DNA of 51,140 nt from Caldilineaceae bacterium SB0662_bin_25 (GTDB lineage: Bacteria > Chloroflexota > Anaerolineae > Caldilineales > Caldilineaceae): assembly GCA_009840225.1 (NCBI GenBank), contig VXOE01000215.1, positions 1 to 51,140 on the forward strand, given 5' to 3'. The notes under the pieces were generated by a model. That model searched no databases, was not told the origin of the DNA, and saw only the letters and a list, made by a program, of their open reading frames with translations. The position numbers and the translations under genes were made by a program. Below are positions 8,347 to 18,155 of the stretch, one piece after another. The first letter of the stretch is position 1. Each line of letters begins with the position of its first letter.

Positions 8347-8607
8347 ATGCACGCAATCGGCGTAAACGAATTGAAGACTCACACTTCAGAAATCATGCGC
8401 AAGGTGCGAGAAGAACGAATCAGCTATACGATAACCTACCGAGGAAAACCGGTGGGTGTCCTGCTTCCCCTAGAGGAAAATGGCGGCGTTTCTAAGGAAA
8501 AAAATCAGGATCCCTGGTCTAAGTTAGAGAAGATACGGGAAAAGATGTCCTCTTTGCCCCGGCCAGAGAAGAGTCTGACAGAAGCTCTCTCCGAAATGCG
8601 CCGATAA
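8347..8607 (+). CDS. Phd/YefM-family antitoxin
   Basis: This 86-residue protein begins with the family pattern VNELKTHTSEIMRKVREE, followed by YTITYRGKPVGVLLPL, the N-terminal Phd/YefM DNA-binding dimer fold. The C-terminal half is charged and probably wraps the toxin. GGAGG lies 6 bp before the ATG, and TTGACA at 8299-8304 is a possible -35 box with a poor -10. The partner PIN toxin starts 5 bp downstream. Such antitoxins normally repress their own operon. The pair sits between fdhA and fdhD. Confidence 0.85.
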   Translation: MHAIGVNELKTHTSEIMRKVREERISYTITYRGKPVGVLLPLEENGGVSKEKNQDPWSKLEKIREKMSSLPRPEKSLTEALSEMRR

Positions 8608-8612
8608 TTCTG

Positions 8613-9053
8613 GTGTCCGAATTGTACACAATAGATGCAAGTGTTTTTGTAAACGCATTCAATAGTTACGAGTCTGGCCATGAGGAGAGTCACGACCTGC
8701 TGGAACGACTACAGGCATTACACTTTTCTCTCATTGAACCAACACTGCTTTTGCCAGAACTGGCAGCAACTGTTTCACGAATCTTTCAGGATGAAGAGAT
8801 GGCCAGAGATTTCACTGAAGGTGTTCGGGAACTGCCTCATCTCTCTTTAGTTCAACTAGACGAAAGCCTTGCTGAACTCACCGTGAATGTTGCTTCAAGA
8901 CACCGACTGAGGGGTAGCGATTCAGTATACGTTGCAGTAGCCCACAGATATGGTGCGACTCTGGTTACTCTGGATCGGGAGCAGTACATTAGAGGCGCTG
9001 AGGTAGTTCCCACGCAAACACCCTTGGAGGCGCTAGATAGTACCGCAGCATAG
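8613..9053 (+). CDS. VapC-like PIN-domain toxin
   Basis: This 146-residue protein starts with GTG 5 bp after the antitoxin stop. PIN-domain signatures are the N-terminal IDASVFVNAF (first Asp), the middle LLPELAATVSR (Glu), and C-terminal RGSDSVYVAVAHRYGATLVTLDRE (acidic metal ligands). PIN toxins are Mg2+-dependent ribonucleases that cut tRNA or rRNA and are silenced by the upstream antitoxin. All expected acidic residues appear present, so the toxin looks intact. Confidence 0.85.
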   Translation: MSELYTIDASVFVNAFNSYESGHEESHDLLERLQALHFSLIEPTLLLPELAATVSRIFQDEEMARDFTEGVRELPHLSLVQLDESLAELTVNVASRHRLRGSDSVYVAVAHRYGATLVTLDREQYIRGAEVVPTQTPLEALDSTAA

Positions 9054-9216
9054 TTTTCTGGTTCGCAATACGATTTAGTACTTAATTCAGAACACGAAGC
9101 CCTTCGTCGTCACCTTTGATTGAATGCAAGAATAGCGATTTGAACCAGGTAGAAACGCCAAGAAGCAACATTATCATGAGACAGAACTCCTCGGAAGTTC
9201 TCTACAGCGAATTCAG

Positions 9217-10095
9217 ATGATACCCCGCGTCGGCAGCAAAGTGCGCACTCGCGTCACGGTAGTGGAGAGCGGGCGGCACAGAGTCCGGGATGACCAGGTG
9301 GCCGCGGAAGAGCCGCTGGAGATTCGGCTGCAAGCCGGGGGAGATACGCAGACGGTCGCGGTGACGATGCGCACGCCCGGCAACGATTTTGAACTGGCGG
9401 CCGGATTTCTGCACAACGAGGGCATTGTCGGCGAGCCTTCGCAGGTCAGTGGCATCACCTACTGCGTGGATGCCGATGTCGACGCCGACCAGCGCTACAA
9501 CATCGTGAACGTGGGCCTGCGCCTCGCGAGCCTGCCGGAGCTGGCGACGCTGGAACGCCACTTCTACACGACCAGCGCATGCGGCGTCTGCGGTAAGGCC
9601 AGCCTTGACGCCATTGAGATGCGCAGTTGCCCCGCCCTGCCGGCGGGTCCGAAAGTCAGCCCCTCGATCCTGACCGCACTGCCGGAGAAACTTCGGGCTG
9701 CGCAAGGGCTGTTTGAAGTGACCGGCGGGCTGCACGCCGCCGGCCTGTTTGACGCCGAGGGCAACCTCGTGTGTCTGCGCGAGGATGTGGGCCGCCACAA
9801 CGCCGTCGACAAGCTGATCGGCTGGGCGTTCATGCAGCGCAAGCTGCCCTTGCACGACGGCATCCTGCTGGTCAGCGGTCGCGCCTCCTTCGAGATCCTG
9901 CAGAAGTCGACCGTTGCCGGCCTGCCGGTAGTTTGCGCCGTGTCTGCGCCCAGCCACCTGGCCGTGGACGTGGCGCGACGCTTTGGCGTTACGCTGATTG
10001 GGTTTCTGCGCGGCGAGCGACTGAACGTCTACGCCGGCGCGGAGCGGATGTTGTGGAACGGAAAAGGAACGCAAGAAGAGATCGATAGTTCGTGA
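9217..10095 (+). CDS. fdhD: formate dehydrogenase accessory sulfurtransferase FdhD
   Basis: This 292-residue protein is full length for FdhD. The persulfide-carrying pair C122 and C125 lies in ACGVCGK, as in E. coli FdhD. The family blocks TPGNDFELAAGFLHNEGI (from about 53), REDVGRHNAVDKLIG and SGRASFEILQKS are clear. FdhD transfers sulfur from a cysteine desulfurase to the Mo/W-bis-MGD cofactor before insertion into formate dehydrogenase, so it belongs functionally with fdhA 970 bp upstream, separated by the TA pair. The ATG at 9217 has no strong ribosome-binding site. The next gene (10335) is unrelated. Confidence 0.93.
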   Translation: MIPRVGSKVRTRVTVVESGRHRVRDDQVAAEEPLEIRLQAGGDTQTVAVTMRTPGNDFELAAGFLHNEGIVGEPSQVSGITYCVDADVDADQRYNIVNVGLRLASLPELATLERHFYTTSACGVCGKASLDAIEMRSCPALPAGPKVSPSILTALPEKLRAAQGLFEVTGGLHAAGLFDAEGNLVCLREDVGRHNAVDKLIGWAFMQRKLPLHDGILLVSGRASFEILQKSTVAGLPVVCAVSAPSHLAVDVARRFGVTLIGFLRGERLNVYAGAERMLWNGKGTQEEIDSS

Positions 10096-10334
10096 ATTTC
10101 CCTCCCGGATTTGCCCCCTTCTCAGTACTGGTCGCCAACCCCGAGAACTGTCGAAACAATTTAGCCTGAGGCTACAGAATCCGTATTCGTCACCGGGCGA
10201 TACGCATGGCATTTGATTATTCGCGCTTTGTGTGTCAACATAAACGGACGTGTCGTAACCGAAATTGATACTTTTTCACGACGATTCTCGTACGAACGCC
10301 CAAAAAGCGCTGAGTTTACGGAGATAAACCAGAA

Positions 10335-13300
10335 ATGAAAAGGTTTTCCCTCATTGCCCTGTTCCTTGTCCTCTGTCTGGCCGCCGGCCTCCTGTTTTCC
10401 GGCGACCGGCTGGGGACCATTCTCGACACGAGCCTTCGCTCCGGGGAGATGGATCTCTCCAGCATAGGAGAGGAGCGGATCGAGAGGGCGATTCTGCAGG
10501 AAGAGGAAGTTGCAGAGTATGTGCCCGGACAGGTGCTTATTCGCTTCAAAAAGACGGTAACGCGCGACCAGATATCCGACTTCTACGCCGAATACGGGCT
10601 CTCGGAAAAGGACAATTTGGACCCCGATGTCACCGACGCGGACCAGGGCCTGCGGCTGGCGGGCGCGCCGGTCGATGTGGACGAAAATCTGATTGAAGTG
10701 TTGGAGAGTGACGACAGGGTTGCCTTCGCCGAGCCGAACTACCTGCTGCAGATCAATCAGGAGCCGCCGTCGGATCCGCATTTCGAAAGACTTTGGGGAC
10801 TGCACAACACAGGGCAGACGGGCGGCACGGCCGACGCCGACATTGACGCGCTGGAAGCGTGGGAAATCGGCACCGGCTCCGACGATATTATCATCGCGGT
10901 AATCGATACCGGTATCGAGGTCGAACACGAAGACCTGATCCCGAACCTGTGGACGAACCCGAAAGAATGTCCGCGGGGGGTAGGCAGGTGCGTGGAGAAC
11001 GGTATCGATGACGACAACAACGGCTATGTGGATGACTTCCACGGCATTAACGCGATTAACAACAGCGGCAGGCTGCTGGATGACTACGGTCACGGGACCC
11101 ATGTTGCCGGTATCGCGGCCGCCGCGGGGGACAACAGGAAAGGCGTCGTCGGCGTCAGTTGGAACGCAAAAATCCTTGGCTGTAAGTTCATCACTGCCTT
11201 TGGCACCGGGACGACCTCCAACGCAGTCAAGTGCTTCAACTACATCTACGACCTGCGCACCAAGCAGAAGCAGAACATCGTTGTAACCAACAGCAGTTGG
11301 GGCGGCGGCTCGCCCTCGCAGGCCCTGCGGGAGGCGATGGGGCGGGTCGATTCGCCGCTGCATGTCTGCTCCGCCGGCAACTCGAACTCCAACCGTAAAC
11401 TCTACCCCGCCGCCTACGATCTGGACAATATCATATCTGTGGCGGCGACAGATCACGACGATATCTACGCCGGCTTCTCCAGTTGGGGCGAGGACTGGGT
11501 CGATCTGGCTGCCCCCGGTGTGAGCATTCTTTCAACCATTCCGTCCGGCCGCTGTCCCATGTGTCTGCCGTCCGGATATGGGTCCACCAGCGGCACCTCG
11601 ATGTCGGCCCCCTACGTTACCGGCGCGGCCGCGTTGATTTGGTCCGAGTTTGAAGGGCTGAACAACGATCAGGTCAAGCAGCGCATTCTGTCCGGTGTCG
11701 ATGCACTGCCGGAACAGTCCAAGAAAACGTTGACCAACGGGCGCCTGAACCTTTTCAACTCAATGGAAAAGGACACGACGCCGCCGGCGACCGTTTCGGA
11801 CCTGTCGCCCTCTGGCGTGCTCCTGACCAAGATCCTTCTTTCCTGGACTGCGACCGGTGATGACGGATTCACCGGGCAGTCCACCGCCTACGACGTCAGA
11901 TACGACACCGCGCCGATTTCGAACGCTACCTGGGATTCTGCCCAACAGGTGACGACGGCTCCCATTCCCGGCGCCTCCGGATCCAGGGAGGAGCTTGAAG
12001 TCTCCGGGCTGGAACCGGACACAACCTACTATTTTGCGCTGCGTGTGGCAGACAATGTAGGCAACGTATCCGACCTCTCCAATATCGTGATCGCCCGCAC
12101 CAGCGCAGGCACCATCGTCTTTGAAGACGACATGGAAAGCGGGTCGGGCAAGTGGACCATCGAAGACCCCGACGACAGCCTCTGGCATCTCTCCAGTCTG
12201 CGATTCAACAGCCCGGAGACTTCCTGGTACTACGGTCGCGAGAGGCAGCGAGACTACGACACGGGCGAGGAGAACGAGGGCACGATTACGTCCGGCGTCA
12301 TCGACATCGCCGGCGCCGACGACGCACTGCTCACCTTCTACGAATGGAGCGAGTTGCAGAGAAACACCCGCTTCGACCGCACAAGAGTCCAGATATCTAC
12401 CGACGGAACGACGTGGCGGACCGTCTTCGAATCGCACGGCACAGAAGGGAACTGGGCAAGGCGGGATGTGGACCTGAGCCAGGCAGTCAGCGATAGCGGC
12501 TCGATACAGATCCGATTCTGGTTTGACACGATTGACGACTCCTTTAACGATAACGAAGGCTGGTATGTCGACGACGTCCGGGTCTTGACGGCGAAACTGC
12601 AGTTGCCCGGCGAGAGGCAGCTCCTGCCCAACCTGGTTGCCCAGTCGATCAACATCGGCTTCAACCCGTCAGAGCCGCACGCCGGCGAAGTAACAACCAT
12701 CCATGGGACGGTTCTCAACAACGGCAACGCAGATGCCCGAGCCGTTACGGTACAGTTTGTTGATGTCACTGAAGAGGACGCTGCAGTCCCGATCGGCCTG
12801 CCTCAGACGATTGCCGAAATCCCTGTCGGCGGCAGCGGTGTGGTCCAGGTGCAGTACGAGACCGAGGAGAAGGACGGCGAACGAAGCATCCGCATGGTGA
12901 TCGATCCCAACAATTTCGTCGCCGAGCGTAACGAAGCGGACAATACGGCCGTCCGCATTCTTGACGTCGCCGAGGCACCTGCCCCCAACCTGTACGTTGA
13001 CTCGGGCAACATCGGATTCGACCCGGCATCGCCGCAGCCCGGTGAGCAGGTTACGATCCTGGCTACGATCATTAACAACGGGACGGCCGACGCCGAAAGC
13101 GTTGTCGTCCAGTTCAGAGAGGGCAGGACGACGCCCGTCGCCTTGAACCAGGTGATCGACAGCATCCCCGCGGGCAGCAGTGCGGTGGCGCGCGTCACAT
13201 ACGACTCCAGCACGAGTTCGGGTGATCCGAGTATCACCGTCACTGCCGATCCGGACAACTACATCACAGAGTTGGACGAATCGGACAACAGTGCGAGCAA

Positions 13301-16300
13301 GACCTTGACGCTGCAGTCGGACACCGAGCCGAATCTGGAGCTCTCCTCCGGCAACATCGGCATCGCGCCGTCCAACCCGGTGGAAGGCGATGAAGTTACC
13401 ATCTATGCAACGATTCGGAACGAGGGCGATTCTGAAGTCCAGGACGTGCAGGTCCAGTTCCTGGACGCCAACAGAAGTCCTGCGGCGCCGATCGCAGCGC
13501 TTCAGGTCATCCCTTCGATTGCCCCCGGCAGCAGCGGGGTGGCATCGATCCGCTTTGATACGTCCAACCGCAGCGGCGATCAGAAGATTCAGGTGCAGGT
13601 GGATCCACACAATCTGGTGGCAGAGTCCAGCGAGGCGGACAACAGCGCCACGGCAACGCTGAGTGTGGCACACGGACCGGCCCCCAACCTGGTTGTTGTC
13701 GACGAAAACATTGGCTTCAGCGCCACCGAAGTGGCTGCAGGCACTCCGGTGACCATCTACGCTACGATCCTGAATACAGGCAGTTCAAGAGTTGAAGGCG
13801 TGATCGTGCAGTTTGTGGATGTGACCAGCTCCAGTGTGAGGCCGATAGGCGAGCAGCAGACGATCGAGGTCATAGAGCCGGGCGCCTCGGCGGTTGCGGT
13901 TGCGCAGTACAAGGCCTCAGGCGGGCAGGGCGCTCGCACAGTCCAGGTGGTCGCCGATCCCGGCAACTTTGTCCGCGAGATTAGTGAAGATGACAACGAA
14001 GGCAGCGCTTCGCTGACGGTCGGCAGCGCTCCGTCGCCCAATCTGTTTATCCACAGCAACAACATCGCCATATACCCGGCTCAGCCGGTAAGCGGCGAAG
14101 AGGTAACCTTACGCGCCGTAGTCGGCAACAACGGGTCGGCGCCGGCCGAGCATGTATCTGTCCAGTTCTTCGATGTTACCAGCGGTGAAGCCCGCCTGCT
14201 GGGCAGCGAGCAGACGATCGACGTTATCGGCGTAGGCAGCAGCGGCACCGCCGCGGTAACCATCACCGAGTCGATTTCGGTCGACAGACCGATCGGCAAC
14301 CGCAAGATCCAGGTGTTGGTGGATGCCAACAATCGCATCAGAGAATCGAGCGAAGAGGACAACACGGCCACACGGCTGCTGACTCTCGAGCCCGAGCCGA
14401 TGCCAAACCTGGTGGTGCTGGCCGAGAATATCGGGTTCAGTCCGGCCAATCCGCGCGTTGGCGAGACGGTGACCATCCTGGCGGTCGTTCGCAACGACGG
14501 CGACGTTGTTGCCAGGAACGTGGGTGTGCAGTTTGAGGATGTGAGCGCAGGACGGCCGGTTCCCATCGGAGAGGCACAGGAACTGGACAGGATCCCGGTC
14601 GGCGGCAGCGGCGTCGTGACCGTGAAGTATACGATTCCCGACGCTGCAGGCACCTACAAGGTGCGGGTTGTAGCCGACCCGGGCAACTTCATCGCCGAAA
14701 CCGATGAGATCGACAACAAGGGCACGCGCAGTCTCGAAGTAGCGTCCGCGCCGATGCCGAACCTGGTGGCGCTCTCAGATAACATCGGATTCAATCCGCC
14801 GACGACTTCGGCCGGCAGTGAAGTCATCATCTCGCTGACCGTCGTGAACAACGGCGCGGCCGCAGCCGAGAACGTGCAAGTTCACTTCACCGACGTCACG
14901 GGCGGCCGCCTGAGCCCGATCGGCGACATTCAGACGCTGGCGTCCATAGCCGCCGGCGACAGCGCCATCGCAAGCGTGACATTCAATACTGCAGGTCGCT
15001 CAGGAGAGCGGCGCATCAGGGCCAGTGTAGACAGCTTGTCGATCATTACGGAGAGCGATGAGACGGACAACACCGCCAGCAAGACCCTGCTCATCGCGCG
15101 AGGAACCTCGCCCAACCTGTCCGTGCAGGCGGCCAACATCAGTTTCACGCCGACAAACCCGAACTCGGGAGACGAGATTCGAGTGCAGGCAGTCATCCTC
15201 AACCAGGGCGGACAGGACGTTGGTGAAGTCGACGTCCAATTCCTGGATGTGACGGAGGACGAGGCCGTTCCGATCGGATCAGGTAAACTGATCGACTCGA
15301 TCCCCGCAGGAAGCAGCGGAATCGCTGAATCGGTCCTCAACAGCCGCGGCATGTCGGGAGAGCGCAAGATCCGGGTGGTGGCCGACCGCAGAAATCTGAT
15401 CTCCGAGTCTGACGAGACGGACAATCAGGCCGAGGCCGCTATCTCGATCAACCCGCCTGCGATTCCCAACCTGGTTATCGAAACAAACAACGTCGGCTTC
15501 CATCCCAGCAGACCGGTGGATGGCGATCAGGTTACGATCAGCGCCACGGTACTGAATGAAGGCGGCGGTGACGCCAGTGAGGTTATCGTGCAGTTTGTGG
15601 AAGGCAGCGGGCGCGGCGTGCCGATCGGCGAACCGCAGGTAATCGACAGGATTCCCGCCGGTAGCAGCGGTGTAGCCCAGGTCGTCTTTGATACGGCCGG
15701 CAAGGATGATCCAAGAATTCAGGTGATCGTCGATCCCAATAACTACATCACTGAGACGAAAGAGACCGACAACAGGGCGTCCGCCTCCTTACGAATGTCG
15801 GCGCAGCCGCTGCCGAATCTGACTGTCAAGAGCAGCAACGTCGCGATCACGCCGAAATCGCCGCGCGAAGGACAGAGGATTATCCTCACCGCCATAGTCG
15901 TCAACCACGGCAGCGCGCCGGCACGCGACGTGGATGTGCAGTTCATGGATGCGACGGAGCGGCCCGGCGTGCCGGTAGGCGCGGCGCAGACTATCTCGTT
16001 GATCCCCTCTGGTGGCAGCGCCGCGGTTGGCGTCGTCTACGACACGACCGAAAGAGAAGGTCAGCGTCGAATCACGGTGACGGCCGACCCTGGAAACTTC
16101 ATCGAGGAGAGCGCCGAGAGTGACAATTCCGCAACCAAGACGGTGGAAGTGCTGGAGAGGGCTGCCCCGAACCTGATCGTCCAGCCCCGCAATGTGGGCT
16201 TCAATCCTGCCGCCCCGACCGAAGGCGACCGGGTCCTGATTCGGGCGATCGTCCTCAATGACGGGGCCGAGGATGCCACCGATGTGGTGGTTCAGTTCCT

Positions 16301-18038
16301 GGACGTTACCGAGGCAGGCACAGTGCCCATCGGCCAGCCCCACGTCGTGGGCTACCTGGCGGCAGGCTCCAGCGCCACGGTTCCCATCATATATGACACG
16401 CTCGACAGGCCGGGCGACCGCCGCATCCGAGTCGTTGTCGATCCGAACAACTTCATTCGCGAGAGCAGCAAAGAGGACAATCAGACGGTGGTTACCCTAC
16501 CGGTCCAGGCTGCGATGGCGCCGAACCTGGCGATGCTGTCGGGGAACATCAAGTTCGCCCCGCAGTCTCCTGAGCTCCACGACGTGGTGACTGTCTCGGC
16601 AACCGTGCTGAACAACGGCACCGAGACGGCACACGACGTGATCGTTCAGATCCTGGATGTGACCGGCGGCGGGTCGGTGCCCATAGGCACGGAACAGCTG
16701 CTGGATGCCGTTCCTGCCGGTGGCGGCGGCACCGTCGAGGTCGCCTTCACTGACACCGGTGAGACTGGCAGCCGCCAGATTCGGGTGGTCGTCGATCCCA
16801 ACAACGTCATCGCCGAGATGAATGAGCGGGACAACCAGGCGACGCGCGGGCTCTTCATCTCGCCGCCGCAGCTGGCCGACATCGTCGTAAGCGAAGAGGA
16901 TATTGAATTCGATCCCGAAGACCCGGTCGAAGGCACGGATACGATCATCTCGGCAACGGTCGCCAACGACGGCAACGCCAACGCTCGCGGCTTCGTCGTT
17001 CGCTTCCTGGATGTGACGGAACGGGTGCCCAGGCCCATCGGCGGTCCGCAGCGGATCGCCCAGCTTGGCGCCAATGACAGCACCACGGTATCGGTAACCT
17101 ACGATACCGCGGGCAAAGCCGGAGAACGCAAGATCCGTGTGGTCGCTGACTCGGAAGATGCGGTAAACGAATTGGACGAGGAGAACAACAGGGTTGAACT
17201 GGTCCTGCGTGTGCGCACAACTTCGGAAGCGTCCTCCGATGCGCCCAATCTGACGGTCCTGTCTTCGAACATTCGCTTCTTCCCGGCCGTACCCCGTCCT
17301 GGAGCGCCGGTTACGATTACGGCGGTAGTTCGCAACCAGGGCGAAACGGTAGCCGATAACGTTGTCGTCCGGTTTGAGGACGTTACGGATGAAGGCGAAG
17401 AGGAAGAGGTAATCGTCGAAATTGGCGAGTTCAGGATAGCGGAGCCAATTCAGCCCGGTGCACGCGAGCTGGCGGTGATCTCGTACGATACGAGCGACCT
17501 GGATGGACCTCGGGTCATTCGAGTGACCGCCGACCCCGACAACGAAATCAGTGAGACGGACGAAGACGACAATTCCGCCGAGCGCACACTCCGCTTCAGC
17601 ACGTCAGCGCAGGGGAATAGTCAGGGGGCGGGATCGGGCAGTTTGGCGTCATCTACCGATGTGGAAAGCAGACAAGAAGGCGCCAATCTTGCTCTGAACG
17701 CCCAGGAAGTCGAGGTGGAAGTGGCTCGGGCCGGTGAAGGGGACCTGGTGGTTGTCGCCACCAAGGTGCGCAATGAGGGCAGCATGGACGCGGGCGGCTT
17801 CAGCATCCAGGTGCTGGACGAGTCCAACGATCTGAACCCGCTCGGCTCGCCGCAGACAGTTGAGTATCTGGCTGCGGGTGAGGAAGTCACGGTGCGTACG
17901 GTTTTCCGGGCGGCTGAAGGCCTGGGAACGCGGACGCTGCAGGTCGTCGTCGATCCGGCTAACGTGATATCGGAAAGCTCTGAGCTGGACAACAGGGTGA
18001 GTGTGCTCGTGTCTGCCCTGACTCCGGCCGACGGATAG
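10335..18038 (+). CDS. giant secreted subtilisin-like protease with CARDB repeats
   Basis: This 2,567-residue protein has a signal peptide at 1-24 and a propeptide-like domain at about 55-140 (YVPGQVLIRFKK). The S8 peptidase domain at about 145-465 has the triad D191 (VIDTGIE), H253 (GHGTHVAG) and S422 (SGTSMSAP). A fibronectin type III domain spans about 480-592 and an immune-inhibitor-A/MAM-like jelly roll about 595-755. Fourteen clear plus one degenerate CARDB repeat run from residue 764 to the end. No sortase motif or C-terminal membrane segment is seen, so it is probably released or held non-covalently. All catalytic residues are present. CARDB domains are thought to mediate adhesion or cell-surface binding; the role of this protein is inferred as extracellular proteolysis with a long stalk. 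The ATG follows a modest GGAGATAA. Confidence 0.93.
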   Translation: MKRFSLIALFLVLCLAAGLLFSGDRLGTILDTSLRSGEMDLSSIGEERIERAILQEEEVAEYVPGQVLIRFKKTVTRDQISDFYAEYGLSEKDNLDPDVTDADQGLRLAGAPVDVDENLIEVLESDDRVAFAEPNYLLQINQEPPSDPHFERLWGLHNTGQTGGTADADIDALEAWEIGTGSDDIIIAVIDTGIEVEHEDLIPNLWTNPKECPRGVGRCVENGIDDDNNGYVDDFHGINAINNSGRLLDDYGHGTHVAGIAAAAGDNRKGVVGVSWNAKILGCKFITAFGTGTTSNAVKCFNYIYDLRTKQKQNIVVTNSSWGGGSPSQALREAMGRVDSPLHVCSAGNSNSNRKLYPAAYDLDNIISVAATDHDDIYAGFSSWGEDWVDLAAPGVSILSTIPSGRCPMCLPSGYGSTSGTSMSAPYVTGAAALIWSEFEGLNNDQVKQRILSGVDALPEQSKKTLTNGRLNLFNSMEKDTTPPATVSDLSPSGVLLTKILLSWTATGDDGFTGQSTAYDVRYDTAPISNATWDSAQQVTTAPIPGASGSREELEVSGLEPDTTYYFALRVADNVGNVSDLSNIVIARTSAGTIVFEDDMESGSGKWTIEDPDDSLWHLSSLRFNSPETSWYYGRERQRDYDTGEENEGTITSGVIDIAGADDALLTFYEWSELQRNTRFDRTRVQISTDGTTWRTVFESHGTEGNWARRDVDLSQAVSDSGSIQIRFWFDTIDDSFNDNEGWYVDDVRVLTAKLQLPGERQLLPNLVAQSINIGFNPSEPHAGEVTTIHGTVLNNGNADARAVTVQFVDVTEEDAAVPIGLPQTIAEIPVGGSGVVQVQYETEEKDGERSIRMVIDPNNFVAERNEADNTAVRILDVAEAPAPNLYVDSGNIGFDPASPQPGEQVTILATIINNGTADAESVVVQFREGRTTPVALNQVIDSIPAGSSAVARVTYDSSTSSGDPSITVTADPDNYITELDESDNSASKTLTLQSDTEPNLELSSGNIGIAPSNPVEGDEVTIYATIRNEGDSEVQDVQVQFLDANRSPAAPIAALQVIPSIAPGSSGVASIRFDTSNRSGDQKIQVQVDPHNLVAESSEADNSATATLSVAHGPAPNLVVVDENIGFSATEVAAGTPVTIYATILNTGSSRVEGVIVQFVDVTSSSVRPIGEQQTIEVIEPGASAVAVAQYKASGGQGARTVQVVADPGNFVREISEDDNEGSASLTVGSAPSPNLFIHSNNIAIYPAQPVSGEEVTLRAVVGNNGSAPAEHVSVQFFDVTSGEARLLGSEQTIDVIGVGSSGTAAVTITESISVDRPIGNRKIQVLVDANNRIRESSEEDNTATRLLTLEPEPMPNLVVLAENIGFSPANPRVGETVTILAVVRNDGDVVARNVGVQFEDVSAGRPVPIGEAQELDRIPVGGSGVVTVKYTIPDAAGTYKVRVVADPGNFIAETDEIDNKGTRSLEVASAPMPNLVALSDNIGFNPPTTSAGSEVIISLTVVNNGAAAAENVQVHFTDVTGGRLSPIGDIQTLASIAAGDSAIASVTFNTAGRSGERRIRASVDSLSIITESDETDNTASKTLLIARGTSPNLSVQAANISFTPTNPNSGDEIRVQAVILNQGGQDVGEVDVQFLDVTEDEAVPIGSGKLIDSIPAGSSGIAESVLNSRGMSGERKIRVVADRRNLISESDETDNQAEAAISINPPAIPNLVIETNNVGFHPSRPVDGDQVTISATVLNEGGGDASEVIVQFVEGSGRGVPIGEPQVIDRIPAGSSGVAQVVFDTAGKDDPRIQVIVDPNNYITETKETDNRASASLRMSAQPLPNLTVKSSNVAITPKSPREGQRIILTAIVVNHGSAPARDVDVQFMDATERPGVPVGAAQTISLIPSGGSAAVGVVYDTTEREGQRRITVTADPGNFIEESAESDNSATKTVEVLERAAPNLIVQPRNVGFNPAAPTEGDRVLIRAIVLNDGAEDATDVVVQFLDVTEAGTVPIGQPHVVGYLAAGSSATVPIIYDTLDRPGDRRIRVVVDPNNFIRESSKEDNQTVVTLPVQAAMAPNLAMLSGNIKFAPQSPELHDVVTVSATVLNNGTETAHDVIVQILDVTGGGSVPIGTEQLLDAVPAGGGGTVEVAFTDTGETGSRQIRVVVDPNNVIAEMNERDNQATRGLFISPPQLADIVVSEEDIEFDPEDPVEGTDTIISATVANDGNANARGFVVRFLDVTERVPRPIGGPQRIAQLGANDSTTVSVTYDTAGKAGERKIRVVADSEDAVNELDEENNRVELVLRVRTTSEASSDAPNLTVLSSNIRFFPAVPRPGAPVTITAVVRNQGETVADNVVVRFEDVTDEGEEEEVIVEIGEFRIAEPIQPGARELAVISYDTSDLDGPRVIRVTADPDNEISETDEDDNSAERTLRFSTSAQGNSQGAGSGSLASSTDVESRQEGANLALNAQEVEVEVARAGEGDLVVVATKVRNEGSMDAGGFSIQVLDESNDLNPLGSPQTVEYLAAGEEVTVRTVFRAAEGLGTRTLQVVVDPANVISESSELDNRVSVLVSALTPADG
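12624..18035 (+). repeat. 15 tandem CARDB-domain repeats, period about 354 bp
   Basis: Repeat starts, marked by a PNL-type motif, lie near 12624, 12982, 13327, 13681, 14035, 14400, 14754, 15108, 15462, 15810, 16164, 16518, 16869 (motif decayed), 17241 and 17682 (degenerate). Many intervals are exactly 354 bp (118 residues). Each unit ends with a block like D-x-x-N-x-I-x-E-x-x-E-x-D-N. Unit sequences differ clearly, so most duplications are not recent. Confidence 0.85.
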
Positions 18039-18064
18039 TGCAGAACAGCTGAAATAGAGTCACG

Positions 18065-18103
18065 GCGCCCCTCCCCGCTGCGAATGTGCTGGCGGAGGGG
18101 CGC
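18065..18103 (+). terminator. hairpin between convergent genes
   Basis: A perfect 10-bp stem (GCGCCCCTCC 18065-18074 with GGAGGGGCGC 18094-18103) lies 27 bp past the protease stop and 53 bp past the stop of the leftward lipoprotein gene. No T-run follows, so termination may need Rho. Confidence 0.5.
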
Positions 18104-18155
18104 TGCGCGTTCCGCTTGATTATCCGGGCGCATGGGGCGGCGCGCCCGGACGGGT

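Noticed and set aside
12669-13673. Long antisense gene within the CARDB region
   Set aside because: It is a GC-rich shadow of the repeat-encoding frame and shows no independent domain.
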